DNA of 16,669 nucleotides from an uncultured Gammaproteobacteria bacterium (GCA_937926265.1 CALAZS010000039.1:1-16669); one strand, 5' to 3'. Shown: positions 7,977 to 15,840, counted from the first letter of the stretch. The notes: generated from the sequence alone by a model not told the origin. Program-made: numbers and translations.

Positions 7977-8095
7977 CAATGCTTTTTTTCCTGTAATTAA
8001 TAGGTATAACCACAAGTTTAATCCAGGCAATTAAATGGTAAAAAAATGTTATTATCTAATAATCCTAACCCAATCGTGAAAGAAAGGAACCAGAA

Positions 8096-8323
8096 ATGCC
8101 TTATTTCGTGTACCGGATTACCGAACAAGATAAAGTAAAAGAACTCGAACATCTGGAAACCCATGGTAAATACCAGGATGCCAGGCAACAGGTCAGGTCT
8201 CTTCGCAGTGAAAAGTCCAGCGACGATGCTGCGGACTATCGCATGATTTTCGCCAAAAATGAGACTGAAGCTGAGACCCTGCTGAAAGCACCGCGTGAAG
8301 AGCGCGTTATAGGCGAAGATTAA
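8096..8323 (+). CDS. Small 75-residue protein, unknown function
   Basis: This short protein (MPYFVYRITEQDKVKELEHLET...ERVIGED) has a well-placed Shine-Dalgarno (AAAGGA, 8083-8088, seven bases upstream), so expression is likely. It begins with a short hydrophobic strand (YFVYRI) followed by charged helices. It has no cysteines, signal peptide or membrane segment. I believe similar short proteins starting MPYFVYRI occur in other proteobacteria, but I cannot name a function. It is divergent from the PsiE-family gene across a 134-base AT-rich region. Its stop lies only five bases from the end of the convergent thioredoxin-like gene, leaving no room for a separate terminator. Confidence 0.85.
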   Translation: MPYFVYRITEQDKVKELEHLETHGKYQDARQQVRSLRSEKSSDDAADYRMIFAKNETEAETLLKAPREERVIGED

Positions 8324-8328
8324 ACGGT

Positions 8329-8862
8329 CTACTTATTGGCCCACCAAAGCCGCAGGCGTAAACCAATTTCGCTGCTATAGCCAATTTCAACAAACTCGAT
8401 TTCTCCCCCTGGAGAAATAATGAAACTGGCTGGCACTCCCCTGACATTCCACTGACGCGCAATTTCGCCTGCGTCATCTTCAATCACCGGGTAAGACAAT
8501 TGTTTTTCCGACATGAAATTCAAAAGTTCTTGTTCATTACCTGACTGCATGGCAATTGAAATCACCGGATAATCTTTGGCGATGGAATCAATTGTGCCAT
8601 GCCCCAGCGAACAAACCGGGCACCAGGTTGCCCAGAAATGCACTAATACAGGCTGTTTCTGGTTTAACAGCGTTAATGATTTACCTTTGATGGAAATCTC
8701 ACTTAATTCCGGTGCCGGGCCGGTAACGGCATTACGAGTTTTATAAAGATTGACACCGATACTGGTGATAATAATTATTAGTAATAGAACAGCGAGTTCT
8801 TTAAAGAATTTTTTTAACTGCTTGGCCATATGAGGAAATACCAACAAAAAAATATGGGTCAT
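8329..8862 (-). CDS. Membrane-anchored thioredoxin-fold protein (TlpA/ScsD-like)
   Basis: The protein has 177 residues from ATG 8862, or 166 from ATG 8829; neither has a clear ribosome binding site. In the longer version a transmembrane anchor (about 22-40) places a thioredoxin fold in the periplasm. The active site is WCPVC (C81, C84) in the context HFWATWCPVC, with cis-proline P144 in RGVPASF. The WCPVC motif and one N-terminal anchor resemble the ScsD/TlpA-like protein disulfide oxidoreductases. It probably reduces or oxidises cysteines of envelope proteins, for instance in metal stress or cytochrome maturation. No DsbD-like partner or copper gene is in the window, so its redox direction and substrate are open. 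Confidence 0.88.
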   Translation of the reverse strand: MTHIFLLVFPHMAKQLKKFFKELAVLLLIIIITSIGVNLYKTRNAVTGPAPELSEISIKGKSLTLLNQKQPVLVHFWATWCPVCSLGHGTIDSIAKDYPVISIAMQSGNEQELLNFMSEKQLSYPVIEDDAGEIARQWNVRGVPASFIISPGGEIEFVEIGYSSEIGLRLRLWWANK

Positions 8863-8893
8863 GCTATTAATATATAAACTAATATTGCAATTT

Positions 8894-8949
8894 AATAAGT
8901 AAAAAAAATTACATAAATCTACTTATTTACTCATATCAATACTTATAAT
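8894..8949 (+). promoter_or_regulatory. Candidate dctP promoter with three TACTTAT-type boxes
   Basis: In the AT-rich divergent gap, AATAAGTA (8894-8901) is the exact inverse of TACTTATT (8920-8927), and TACTTAT recurs at 8940-8946. The third copy overlaps a perfect -10 hexamer TATAAT (8944-8949), about 34 bases before the dctP ATG. No good -35 is visible at 16-18 bases, which would fit an activator-dependent promoter. The boxes could be an operator, but AT-rich DNA makes chance likelier. Confidence 0.42.
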
Positions 8950-8982
8950 AACGAGGTTTGGGGAGCCAAACATAAGACAACA

Positions 8983-9984
8983 ATGAAAAGAATTAACAAA
9001 ATTTTAGCTTCAGTGGTTATTACCGGGTTTCTAGTCGGTGAGGTTCACGCCGCTACTGAATGGAATGTATCTCTCTGGGGGAAACGCAGGGCTTTTACTG
9101 AAAATGTTGAAAAACTTGCTGAACTGGTCGAGCAAAAAACCAATGGGGATTTCAAACTGAAAATATCCTATGGTGGTTTATCCAAATCAAAAGAAAACCT
9201 TGATGGCATTTCCTTTGGTGCATTTGAAATGGCTCAATTCTGTTCTTTTTATCACAAAGATAAAAATCCTACTATTACGGTGACAGAATTACCGTTTGTA
9301 AAGAATGTATCCCTGTCCAGAATTGCTGAAATCTATCAGAAAGTCCATGAACACCCTGTAGTCGTAAAAGATCTCGCACGCTGGAATGCAACGCTGTTAA
9401 TGCCCACGCCATTACCACAGTACAACCTTGTCAGTAAAACTGATCCAATTAAATCACTGGAAGATTTCAAAGGTATGCGCGTTCGTGGTCCCGGTGGAAT
9501 CATGGGAGTTTTGAGTAAGCTTGGTGCTGTAAAAACCAGTGTACCATTCTCTGAAGTTCGCCAGTCCATGGATTCAGGAGTAATCGATGCGGCTACATTT
9601 GCACCACATGCTCACCTGGCTACCAAAACCTATAAAGTAGGCAAATGGACGTCGACCAACCTGAACCTCGGTTCAGCCAACTGTCCAGTAGTTGTTAACA
9701 CTGACGCATTAAATGCCCTGAAACCAGCTCATAAGGAAGCCTTGCTTGGTTCTGTGAATGAAGCTTTAGCCTACTACGTTGAAAATTATGATAACAATAC
9801 CACTGGTGCATATCAGAAAGCGGTAGAAGAAGAAGGCTTAACTCAGATTACTTTCACACCTGAGCAGACAGCTGAACTCAACAAATTGGCAGCATCAGTT
9901 CGTGAAGACTGGGTAAAAAACAATGCCTCCAAGTTTGATTCGAAAACCCTGTTTGAGTTTACTGAGTCTCTTTACAACGAATAA
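8983..9984 (+). CDS. dctP: TRAP transporter periplasmic substrate-binding protein (DctP family)
   Basis: This 333-residue protein has a Sec signal peptide (about 1-23, ending VHA) and the two-lobed DctP fold. GMRVRGPGG at 164-172 contains R168, the arginine that binds the substrate carboxylate in most DctP proteins, and RQSMDSGVIDAA at 193-204 matches the family's conserved helix. It delivers an organic anion to the DctQM membrane complex. The presence of R168 predicts an anionic, usually carboxylate, ligand; C4-dicarboxylate, other organic acids or sulfonates are all possible. The Shine-Dalgarno is weak, but the signal peptide supports this ATG. A terminator hairpin lies between this gene and dctQ, so the binding protein is probably made in excess over the membrane subunits. 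Confidence 0.92.
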   Translation: MKRINKILASVVITGFLVGEVHAATEWNVSLWGKRRAFTENVEKLAELVEQKTNGDFKLKISYGGLSKSKENLDGISFGAFEMAQFCSFYHKDKNPTITVTELPFVKNVSLSRIAEIYQKVHEHPVVVKDLARWNATLLMPTPLPQYNLVSKTDPIKSLEDFKGMRVRGPGGIMGVLSKLGAVKTSVPFSEVRQSMDSGVIDAATFAPHAHLATKTYKVGKWTSTNLNLGSANCPVVVNTDALNALKPAHKEALLGSVNEALAYYVENYDNNTTGAYQKAVEEEGLTQITFTPEQTAELNKLAASVREDWVKNNASKFDSKTLFEFTESLYNE

Positions 9985-10017
9985 ATTGAGGCAATTTAAG
10001 TCTTGTTAAATTTAAAA

Positions 10018-10046
10018 GCCGCACTCTATAAGGGTGCGGTTTTTTT
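10018..10046 (+). terminator. Rho-independent terminator/attenuator between dctP and dctQ
   Basis: GCCGCAC (10018-10024) pairs with GTGCGGT (10034-10040), with the outer pair a G-U, around a nine-base loop; the stem runs into seven Ts (10040-10046) and is preceded by A-rich sequence. It lies inside the operon, 33 bases after the dctP stop and before dctQ. Partial read-through would give more binding protein than permease, a common TRAP and ABC arrangement. Confidence 0.85.
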
Positions 10047-10047
10047 A

Positions 10048-10053
10048 TAAAGG
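10048..10053 (+). promoter_or_regulatory. Ribosome binding site fixing the dctQ start
   Basis: AAAGGA lies seven bases before ATG 10061, just after the terminator T-run. It rules against an upstream in-frame GTG at 10034, which sits inside the terminator stem. Confidence 0.75.
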
Positions 10054-10060
10054 ATCTGCT

Positions 10061-10675
10061 ATGGCTGGCTCGAGTACCGTTCTTGAAGATAATACCGCGT
10101 TAAGCAAGCTCGATAGACTCTATTTTAAGCTGGAATCATTGCTGACGTTTATTGGTGGTCTGGTCATTTTTCTACTTGTTTTACTGGCTACTACCAATAT
10201 CCTCGGCCGTTGGTTTTTTTCTTTACCCATTTCCGGTTATATCGACTGGGTCGAACAGGCCATGGCTTTTTTTGCTTTTCTCGGAATAGCCTATACCCAG
10301 CGTCAGGGTGGTCATATCCGAATGGACATTGTGGTAGGTCATATTCATGGCAGAGCATTGTGGTTTACTGAACTGGTTTCTGTTGTACTGATGCTGGGAA
10401 TAACGCTTGTGCTGATTTATGGCTCATGGCTGCATTTCCTTAGAGCGTACCAGATCGGTGACTCTTCACTGGATATCAATTTGCCTACGTGGCCTGCCAA
10501 ACTTGTGATTCCCGTTGCCTTAAGTGTGTTGGCATTACGTCTTGTTTTACAGATATGGGGTTACGCTCGCGCGTTTCGCAAAGGCGAAGACCGTCCAGTG
10601 GCCGTACCACTTATCGAAGATGCCGCAGCGGTTGCCGCCGCTGAAGCAGAATCTCTATCAGGAGATCAGAAGTGA
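10061..10675 (+). CDS. dctQ: TRAP transporter small membrane subunit (DctQ family)
   Basis: This 204-residue integral membrane protein has four predicted helices, at about 23-46, 62-80, 98-120 and 140-163. The segment WVEQAMAFFAFLGIAYTQRQGGHIRMDIV after the first helix pair is typical of DctQ proteins, including the conserved E, G and R residues. DctQ forms the membrane scaffold of the TRAP transporter and pairs with DctM. The C-terminal tail is Ala/Glu-rich and cytoplasmic. The start is ATG 10061, chosen for its AAAGGA site. The stop overlaps the dctM GTG start by four bases (GTGA), so translation of the two subunits is probably coupled. Confidence 0.92.
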   Translation: MAGSSTVLEDNTALSKLDRLYFKLESLLTFIGGLVIFLLVLLATTNILGRWFFSLPISGYIDWVEQAMAFFAFLGIAYTQRQGGHIRMDIVVGHIHGRALWFTELVSVVLMLGITLVLIYGSWLHFLRAYQIGDSSLDINLPTWPAKLVIPVALSVLALRLVLQIWGYARAFRKGEDRPVAVPLIEDAAAVAAAEAESLSGDQK

Positions 10676-12078
10676 GTCTGTTTGAAACAATGGGTCAGAT
10701 GGACTCCATTTCTATCGGGCTCTGGGTCACAGGCTTCATGCTTGTACTGGTTGTCATTGGTGTCAGGGTGGCTTTTGCAGCAGCAATAGCTGGCTTTATT
10801 GGGTTGCTTTGGATATTTTCCGCACGCATGGGCTTTGAAAAGGGCTTTATGGTAGCAATGAAGATGGCAGGTACCATTCCCCACTCCAAAGTCTCGACAT
10901 TGGCATTATCACTTATCCCGACATTCATTCTTATTGGTTTTCTTGCTTATCATGCAGGACTGACACGTGCCTTGTTCGAAGCAGCCAAACGCTGGGTCGG
11001 CTGGTTACCTGGCGGCATGGGAGTGGCGACAGTTTTTTCAGCCGCAGGTTTTGCAGCAGTTTCAGGCGCCTCTGTAGCGACCTCGGCAGTCTTCGCCCGA
11101 ATCGCGGTGCCGGAGATGTTAAAACTGGGTTACGACAAGCGTTTTGCTGCTGGCGTGGTGGCAGCCAGTGGCACACTGGCTTCACTGATCCCTCCTTCTG
11201 CGATACTTGTTATCTATGCCATTATCGTTGAGCAGGACGTCGGGGCTTTGCTGATGGCTGGTTTTATACCCGGGGCTTTTTCGGCTCTTGTTTATGCAGC
11301 CCTGGTTGTCTCGATGGCGACGTTAAAAAAGAATTTTGGTCCACCGGTGAAGGGCTTTAGCTGGAAAGAACGCTTTGAGACCATTCCAGGCGCATTCCCA
11401 ATTTTCCTGGTTGTTGGAATCATTGTTGTTTGTATATATGGTGGCATAGGTACGCCAACTGAAGCCGGGTCTTTGGGAGCGTTTGTTATCCTGTGTATGG
11501 CTTTATATAAAGGCATGAGCATGGGTGACCTCAAGGGCGCCCTGATGGAAACAGCCAAACTTACTGTGATGATATTTTCCATCATCTGGGGAGTTCTGCT
11601 TTACGTCCGCTTCCTGGGGTTTGCAGACTTGCCCACAGCATTTTCAGACTGGCTTACCAGTCTGGATTACAGTCCAATGATGATCCTGGTAATGATACTG
11701 CTTGCCTACGCGATACTGGGTATGTTTATGGATGCGATAGGTATGTTGTTGCTGACGTTGCCTGTTGTTTATCCAGCAGTGATTGCCCTGAATGGAGGCC
11801 CTGATGTCACAGCAGAGGCTTCAGCATTTGGAGTATCAGCTGTTGGCTGTTCAATCTGGTTTGGAGTGATCATCGTTAAAATGGCCGAGTTTTGTCTTAT
11901 CACACCACCGATTGGGTTAAATTGTTTTGTGGTTGCCGGAGTACGCCCCGAATGCAGTGTGCAGGATGTGTTTAGAGGTGTAATGCCATTTTTTATTGCT
12001 GATGGCATCACTATCGCAGCGCTGGTGGCAATGCCTGGAATAGTATTGTGGTTGCCTGGATTAATGGGGTTCACTTAA
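10672..12078 (+). CDS. dctM: TRAP transporter large permease subunit (DctM family)
   Basis: This 468-residue protein has about a dozen hydrophobic segments along its whole length, matching the large TRAP permease that moves substrate with sodium. SLIPPSAILVIYAI (about 178-191) and GTPTEAGSLGAF (about 262-273) are family signatures, as is the CLITPPIGLNCFVV segment near 409-422. Together they build the two substrate- and sodium-binding hairpin regions. It starts at GTG 10672, overlapping the dctQ stop by four bases, with AGGAG (10660-10664) seven bases upstream. The TSUP permease gene starts one base after its stop. Its length is somewhat above the usual 425-440, with no sign of fusion. Confidence 0.94.
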   Translation: MSLFETMGQMDSISIGLWVTGFMLVLVVIGVRVAFAAAIAGFIGLLWIFSARMGFEKGFMVAMKMAGTIPHSKVSTLALSLIPTFILIGFLAYHAGLTRALFEAAKRWVGWLPGGMGVATVFSAAGFAAVSGASVATSAVFARIAVPEMLKLGYDKRFAAGVVAASGTLASLIPPSAILVIYAIIVEQDVGALLMAGFIPGAFSALVYAALVVSMATLKKNFGPPVKGFSWKERFETIPGAFPIFLVVGIIVVCIYGGIGTPTEAGSLGAFVILCMALYKGMSMGDLKGALMETAKLTVMIFSIIWGVLLYVRFLGFADLPTAFSDWLTSLDYSPMMILVMILLAYAILGMFMDAIGMLLLTLPVVYPAVIALNGGPDVTAEASAFGVSAVGCSIWFGVIIVKMAEFCLITPPIGLNCFVVAGVRPECSVQDVFRGVMPFFIADGITIAALVAMPGIVLWLPGLMGFT

Positions 12079-12079
12079 A

Positions 12080-12829
12080 TTGGATCTAATAGAGTTGACC
12101 GGGCTCACAATAATAGGAGTTCTGGCAGGCTGGTTAAATGTTATGGCTGGAGGAGGTTCTCTCCTGACAGTCCCCGTCATGTTGTTCATGGGCATTCCAG
12201 GCCCTGTTGCCAATGCTACCAACCGTATTGGTATCTTGATGCAGAATATTGCAGCCGTCACTACCTTTTTCAAGAAAGGCCATTCAGATTTTAAACTCGG
12301 ATTTTCACTGGCTTTTGCTGCTTCAATTGGTGCCGTAGGCGGCGCAATGGTTGGAGTAAATCTTGATGGAGAATGGTTTGACCGATTACTGGCATTAGTG
12401 ATGCTACTGGTAATGCTGATGATGGCGACAGGCAAAAAAATTGCTACTGCCAAGTCTGCCCAAAACTCTGAACCAAAGCGCTTATTCCTTGGGCATGTGC
12501 TTATGGTTGGAGCAGGCTTTTGGGGAGGAATGATTCAGATTGGCGTAGGTTTTATATTGATGCCAATTCTTCACAGGGTAATGGGTTTTGATCTTGTCAA
12601 AGTTAATATGTACAAGGTGTTTGTTGTACTTGTATACACCATCATCGCCTTAATCGTTTTCGCTTCACAAATAGAAATTTTGTGGGTTACCGGTATTGCT
12701 CTGGCTATCGGCATGATGACAGGAGGTTGGTTGGGAGCTCATACAACAATTAGTAAAGGCGAAGATTGGATTCGCCGGATCCTTTTCGTAACACTAAGCA
12801 TCTTTATCGTGAAATTACTGTGGTTCTAA
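12080..12829 (+). CDS. TauE/SafE (TSUP) family membrane permease, putative anion exporter
   Basis: This 249-residue protein has about eight hydrophobic segments in two homologous halves. The first-half signature GWLNVMAGGGSLLTVP (17-32) with ANATNR (44-49) and the second-half GGMIQIGVGFILMP are typical of the TSUP family, which includes TauE and SafE exporters of sulfite, sulfoacetate and other sulfur-containing or organic anions. It starts at TTG 12080, one base after the dctM stop, with GGGG about ten bases upstream; no ATG fits before the first helix. Being the last gene of the TRAP operon suggests it exports a product of, or counter-ion to, the imported substrate. A sulfite exporter is one option, but the substrate is not shown. 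Confidence 0.88.
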   Translation: MDLIELTGLTIIGVLAGWLNVMAGGGSLLTVPVMLFMGIPGPVANATNRIGILMQNIAAVTTFFKKGHSDFKLGFSLAFAASIGAVGGAMVGVNLDGEWFDRLLALVMLLVMLMMATGKKIATAKSAQNSEPKRLFLGHVLMVGAGFWGGMIQIGVGFILMPILHRVMGFDLVKVNMYKVFVVLVYTIIALIVFASQIEILWVTGIALAIGMMTGGWLGAHTTISKGEDWIRRILFVTLSIFIVKLLWF

Positions 12830-12858
12830 ACTGGTATAGTTATGAGCAGACGAAAACC

Positions 12859-13224
12859 TTAAGTTGTTCCATTATTTTGTAATACCTGGATTTGCTCCAT
12901 AGCTTCAAACAGTTTATCGGATATTTCATAATATTTTTCTTTTTCTGTTTCAGCTTTATTGCCTTGTTGTACCAACAGATAAATCTGATCTGCCAACATG
13001 TGGAACTGTTTATGGTGTTCAACGAGTTGCTGAAAAACCTCTTCACCTGAGATCGCTGATTCACTGTTTGCATCAATCCATTGTCCCAGCGCACAGGCAT
13101 GATAGTCTTTTAAAAGGTCATAATCAGTTAGTGCATTACCATCGTTTTCAAGGTATTCCTCCATTTTTCCTTTCCAACGGTAATGCTCAAGGATCAGATT
13201 ATTGAAATCATTTAAATCTGTCAT
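12859..13224 (-). CDS. Stand-alone CZB-domain zinc-binding protein
   Basis: The whole 121-residue protein is a CZB (chemoreceptor zinc-binding) domain. The pattern is H14 in EHYRWKGKMEEYL, C44 in CALGQW (44-49), and H71/H75 in HKQFH, which gives the His-Cys-His-His zinc site of the family. CZB domains usually sit on the end of chemoreceptors or diguanylate cyclases and sense zinc or hypochlorite through the cysteine ligand; here it is free and soluble. The ATG overlaps the TGA of the upstream histidine kinase gene (ATGA), and no Shine-Dalgarno is obvious, so it depends on translational coupling. It probably modulates that kinase or a cytoplasmic receptor. It ends 29 bases from the convergent TSUP gene. 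Confidence 0.85.
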   Translation of the reverse strand: MTDLNDFNNLILEHYRWKGKMEEYLENDGNALTDYDLLKDYHACALGQWIDANSESAISGEEVFQQLVEHHKQFHMLADQIYLLVQQGNKAETEKEKYYEISDKLFEAMEQIQVLQNNGTT

Positions 13225-15164
13225 TTCAGGTAGGCATCCAAAGTCTGATAAAACGCAGGAATGTCCAGTGGCTTGGTCAGATACTCGTTAAAACCGGCCT
13301 GTTTACCTCTTTCAATATCTTTGGGCATGGCATTGGCTGTTACAGCAAACACCGGCGTAGCGGATATTTGTGGGTCATTTTTAATTTTTTCCAGCACCTG
13401 GTAGCCATCCATACCTGGCATATTGATATCAAGCAGGATCAAATCCGGTTTATGTTTGCTGGCGTATTCAAGACCCAACTCCGGCAAATGAGCCGTCAGT
13501 AGTTGAATATTTTTTCTTGAGGCCATTGCCCGTGAAACCAGCTTGATATTGGCCGGGTTATCCTCAATGTATAACACTGTAGATTTTTCAGAAGTCTCAA
13601 CGGCTTCTTCATTCATTGACTCGCTGACAGCATCGTTTAATTCTTCGATCTGTGTTGCCGCTTCCTGCTGGAGTGCTGGCAACTCGATTGTGAAGATACT
13701 GCCCTTGCCGACTTCACTTTCAACCTGTATCGCACCATCCATCAAGTCAACAATTTTCCTGGTAATAGTCAGGCCAATCCCGGTACCTTCAATCGCACTA
13801 TTTTCAGCATTTAGCCTGTTGAAAGGATCAAAAAGCTGGTCTATTTGTTCTTTTGTTAAACCATTACCAGTGTCTTTGACAGAAAATAAAATTTTGTCTT
13901 TCTGCTGATTAACAGAGATATTCAAATCTACCCGACCATTTTCCTTATTGTATTTAACTGCGTTTGACAAAAGGTTTAACAGGCACTGTTTTAAGCGGGT
14001 GTAATCAGCACTGACTGCCATTGCCGTGCCAATATCATATTCAAGTTCTATATTATGTTTGTTGGCAAAGGGCTGGATCAGTGAAACACACTCCAGGGTA
14101 AGTGACTCAAGTTCCACCTTTTCAATCGATAACTCAATCTTGCCTGCCTCAATTTTTGAAAGATCAAGGATCTCGTTAATCAATTTGAGCAAATGGTTTC
14201 CAGCCTTGTTAATCTCTTTAACATTGTCCTGGTCGTCTTCGTCCAGGTTGTCACTGACTTCCAGAATCTGGCTAAAACCAATAATGGCATTAAGCGGGGT
14301 ACGCAGTTCATGACTCATGCTGGAAAGAAATTCTGATTTTGCCTGGTTGGCATTTTGAGCTTCACGCCTGTCACTTATTTCAGCGTTTAATTTTTCAATG
14401 GTGTGCTGCAATTCACTGGTACGTTCGCTAACTGAAGTCTCCAGGTTTTCATTAGCAAATTCCAGTTTCCTGTTGACTTCATCAAGCTTGGAATATTGCT
14501 GCTTAATAATTTTATCTGCCCGACTGACAAGCAGGTATATCAATAAGAACAGTGCCAGGTAGCCGGTTATCAATAAGCCAAAATCCCGGTAAAGGTTACT
14601 CTCGGACTGCTTTACCAGATCAGTCACGTCTGAATACAATTCAAAAATCGCGACAACTTTTCCTTGCCCGTTTTTAATTGGGATATAGGTCTCAACAATG
14701 TCCCTGTTTAATAATTCGCCTGAAAATGTTTTAAAACTACCTTTCAGGGCCATTTCACTGGTGTTTTTAGATAAATTTATTGCATCCGCAATCGCCTGGC
14801 TTCCGGTTTTTTTAACACCAATCTCTTCTTCATTAGTAGAGTAAAGTGTAATGCCATCCGGATTGAATATTTTGACTTTCAGGATTGCATGACTGTTTGA
14901 AAACTCTTTAAGGGAATTGTCAATCTCAGCACGCTCATCTGACTGTTTGAGATAGTTTTCATCAAAAGTTGGAGCCGATAGAAATTTCTCAATTTGGGGT
15001 TGAAGGATTTTGGCCAGAAAACTAGCGAGAATGATATTTTCGCGTTCTCCAATCCGCTCAAGATTGGACATATCCCTGTTGTATACACCAAATAAAAAGA
15101 TCAAGGTAAAAGCAATAAAGGCTGCGCCACCGGTGTAAAGAAAATATCTTTTTAATTTAAACAA
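13221..15164 (-). CDS. Hybrid sensor histidine kinase with Cache-like periplasmic sensor and C-terminal receiver
   Basis: The protein has 647 residues. One transmembrane helix (about 8-27) and a second (about 195-213) bracket a periplasmic domain with a Cache-like signature, KIFNPDGITLYSTNEEEIG (98-116). A coiled coil (220-270) leads to the HisKA domain with H285 in SHELRTP, then the HATPase domain with N401 in the N box, DTGNG (431-435) and GTGIGL (460-465). The receiver (528-647) has E534/D535, phosphoacceptor D579 in LLDINMPGMDG, T609 and K631, so it looks active. It starts with TTG 15164, with AAGAG (15175-15171) six bases upstream; the next Met would cut off the first helix. No HPt or DNA-binding regulator is present in the window, so phosphate must leave through another protein. 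Confidence 0.93.
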   Translation of the reverse strand: MFKLKRYFLYTGGAAFIAFTLIFLFGVYNRDMSNLERIGERENIILASFLAKILQPQIEKFLSAPTFDENYLKQSDERAEIDNSLKEFSNSHAILKVKIFNPDGITLYSTNEEEIGVKKTGSQAIADAINLSKNTSEMALKGSFKTFSGELLNRDIVETYIPIKNGQGKVVAIFELYSDVTDLVKQSESNLYRDFGLLITGYLALFLLIYLLVSRADKIIKQQYSKLDEVNRKLEFANENLETSVSERTSELQHTIEKLNAEISDRREAQNANQAKSEFLSSMSHELRTPLNAIIGFSQILEVSDNLDEDDQDNVKEINKAGNHLLKLINEILDLSKIEAGKIELSIEKVELESLTLECVSLIQPFANKHNIELEYDIGTAMAVSADYTRLKQCLLNLLSNAVKYNKENGRVDLNISVNQQKDKILFSVKDTGNGLTKEQIDQLFDPFNRLNAENSAIEGTGIGLTITRKIVDLMDGAIQVESEVGKGSIFTIELPALQQEAATQIEELNDAVSESMNEEAVETSEKSTVLYIEDNPANIKLVSRAMASRKNIQLLTAHLPELGLEYASKHKPDLILLDINMPGMDGYQVLEKIKNDPQISATPVFAVTANAMPKDIERGKQAGFNEYLTKPLDIPAFYQTLDAYLK

Positions 15165-15185
15165 TGTGAGCTCTTGAATAGGGGG

Positions 15186-15809
15186 TTAACTGTTGCCAAA
15201 GCGATTTTGCCTGTAGAACTTCAATACCTTGGCAACATAGTTGCGCGTTTCCTTGTAATTGGGAATTTTGTTGCCAGAACGAATCACGGCATTTTCACCG
15301 GCATTGTATGCGGCGATTGCCAGCTTCAAATCGAACTCAAACATGATCAGCAGATCTTTCAGGTAGTTGGCACCACCCCTGACATTTTGCTGTGGATTGT
15401 TTCTGTCAGATACGCCATAACGCTCGGCAGTCGCTGGCATTAACTGCATTAAGCCAACTGCACCTTTTACGGATACGGCATCTGGGTCATAAGCTGATTC
15501 AGCGCGAATAACGGCATGAAGTAACTCGGGACGCAACAGGGTTTCCTGCGCAACTTCTTCAATCAGCGAAGAAAATCGCTGCCTGTTCTGTTCCAGCGCT
15601 GAATAATTGACTTTTGATTTTCCGGAACGAGCTGGTTTGACTACCCTGCCATTGGTACTTATTCGCTGCAGCAGGCGGTAATGACCATACATCGGTTCAT
15701 CGGTAAGGTATATGCGACCTTCAGCGTCCGTGTACTTGTATATGTCAGCTGTTACTGACAACGGCAGCATTAAACCAAGTATTAAGCATGTGATGAGCTT
15801 TAAATTCAT
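15186..15809 (-). CDS. DUF4124-SLT lytic transglycosylase
   Basis: The product has 207 residues from ATG 15809, chosen because a signal peptide (about 1-21, ending VTADIYKY) begins there; a longer frame to 15896 would overlap ychJ. Residues 22-55 match DUF4124 (IYKYTDAEGRIYLTDEP). Residues 80-200 form an SLT/goose-lysozyme-like domain with catalytic E104 in IRAESAYDPDAVS, GAVGLMQLMP (116-125) and AIAAYNAGENAV (165-176). It cleaves peptidoglycan beta-1,4 glycosidic bonds in the periplasm. Its short length and DUF4124 head resemble transglycosylases used to open the wall for envelope machines or recycling. No strong Shine-Dalgarno is present. It follows ychJ by 31 bases and precedes the kinase by 21, so all are probably cotranscribed. 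Confidence 0.9.
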   Translation of the reverse strand: MNLKLITCLILGLMLPLSVTADIYKYTDAEGRIYLTDEPMYGHYRLLQRISTNGRVVKPARSGKSKVNYSALEQNRQRFSSLIEEVAQETLLRPELLHAVIRAESAYDPDAVSVKGAVGLMQLMPATAERYGVSDRNNPQQNVRGGANYLKDLLIMFEFDLKLAIAAYNAGENAVIRSGNKIPNYKETRNYVAKVLKFYRQNRFGNS

Positions 15810-15840
15810 AGAATAGGTATCGGTCGCTTTTAATGAGTCT

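Noticed and set aside
7962..8030. 23-codon N-terminal extension of the PsiE-family protein
   Set aside because: No ribosome binding site is present, whereas AGGTGGAG precedes ATG 7961.
10034..10060. GTG start that would extend dctQ by nine codons
   Set aside because: It lies inside the terminator stem; ATG 10061 has a proper AAAGGA site and matches normal DctQ starts.
12840..13100. 86-codon minus-strand ORF overlapping the CZB gene
   Set aside because: It is out of frame with the CZB gene, which carries the clear zinc-binding signature in this region.
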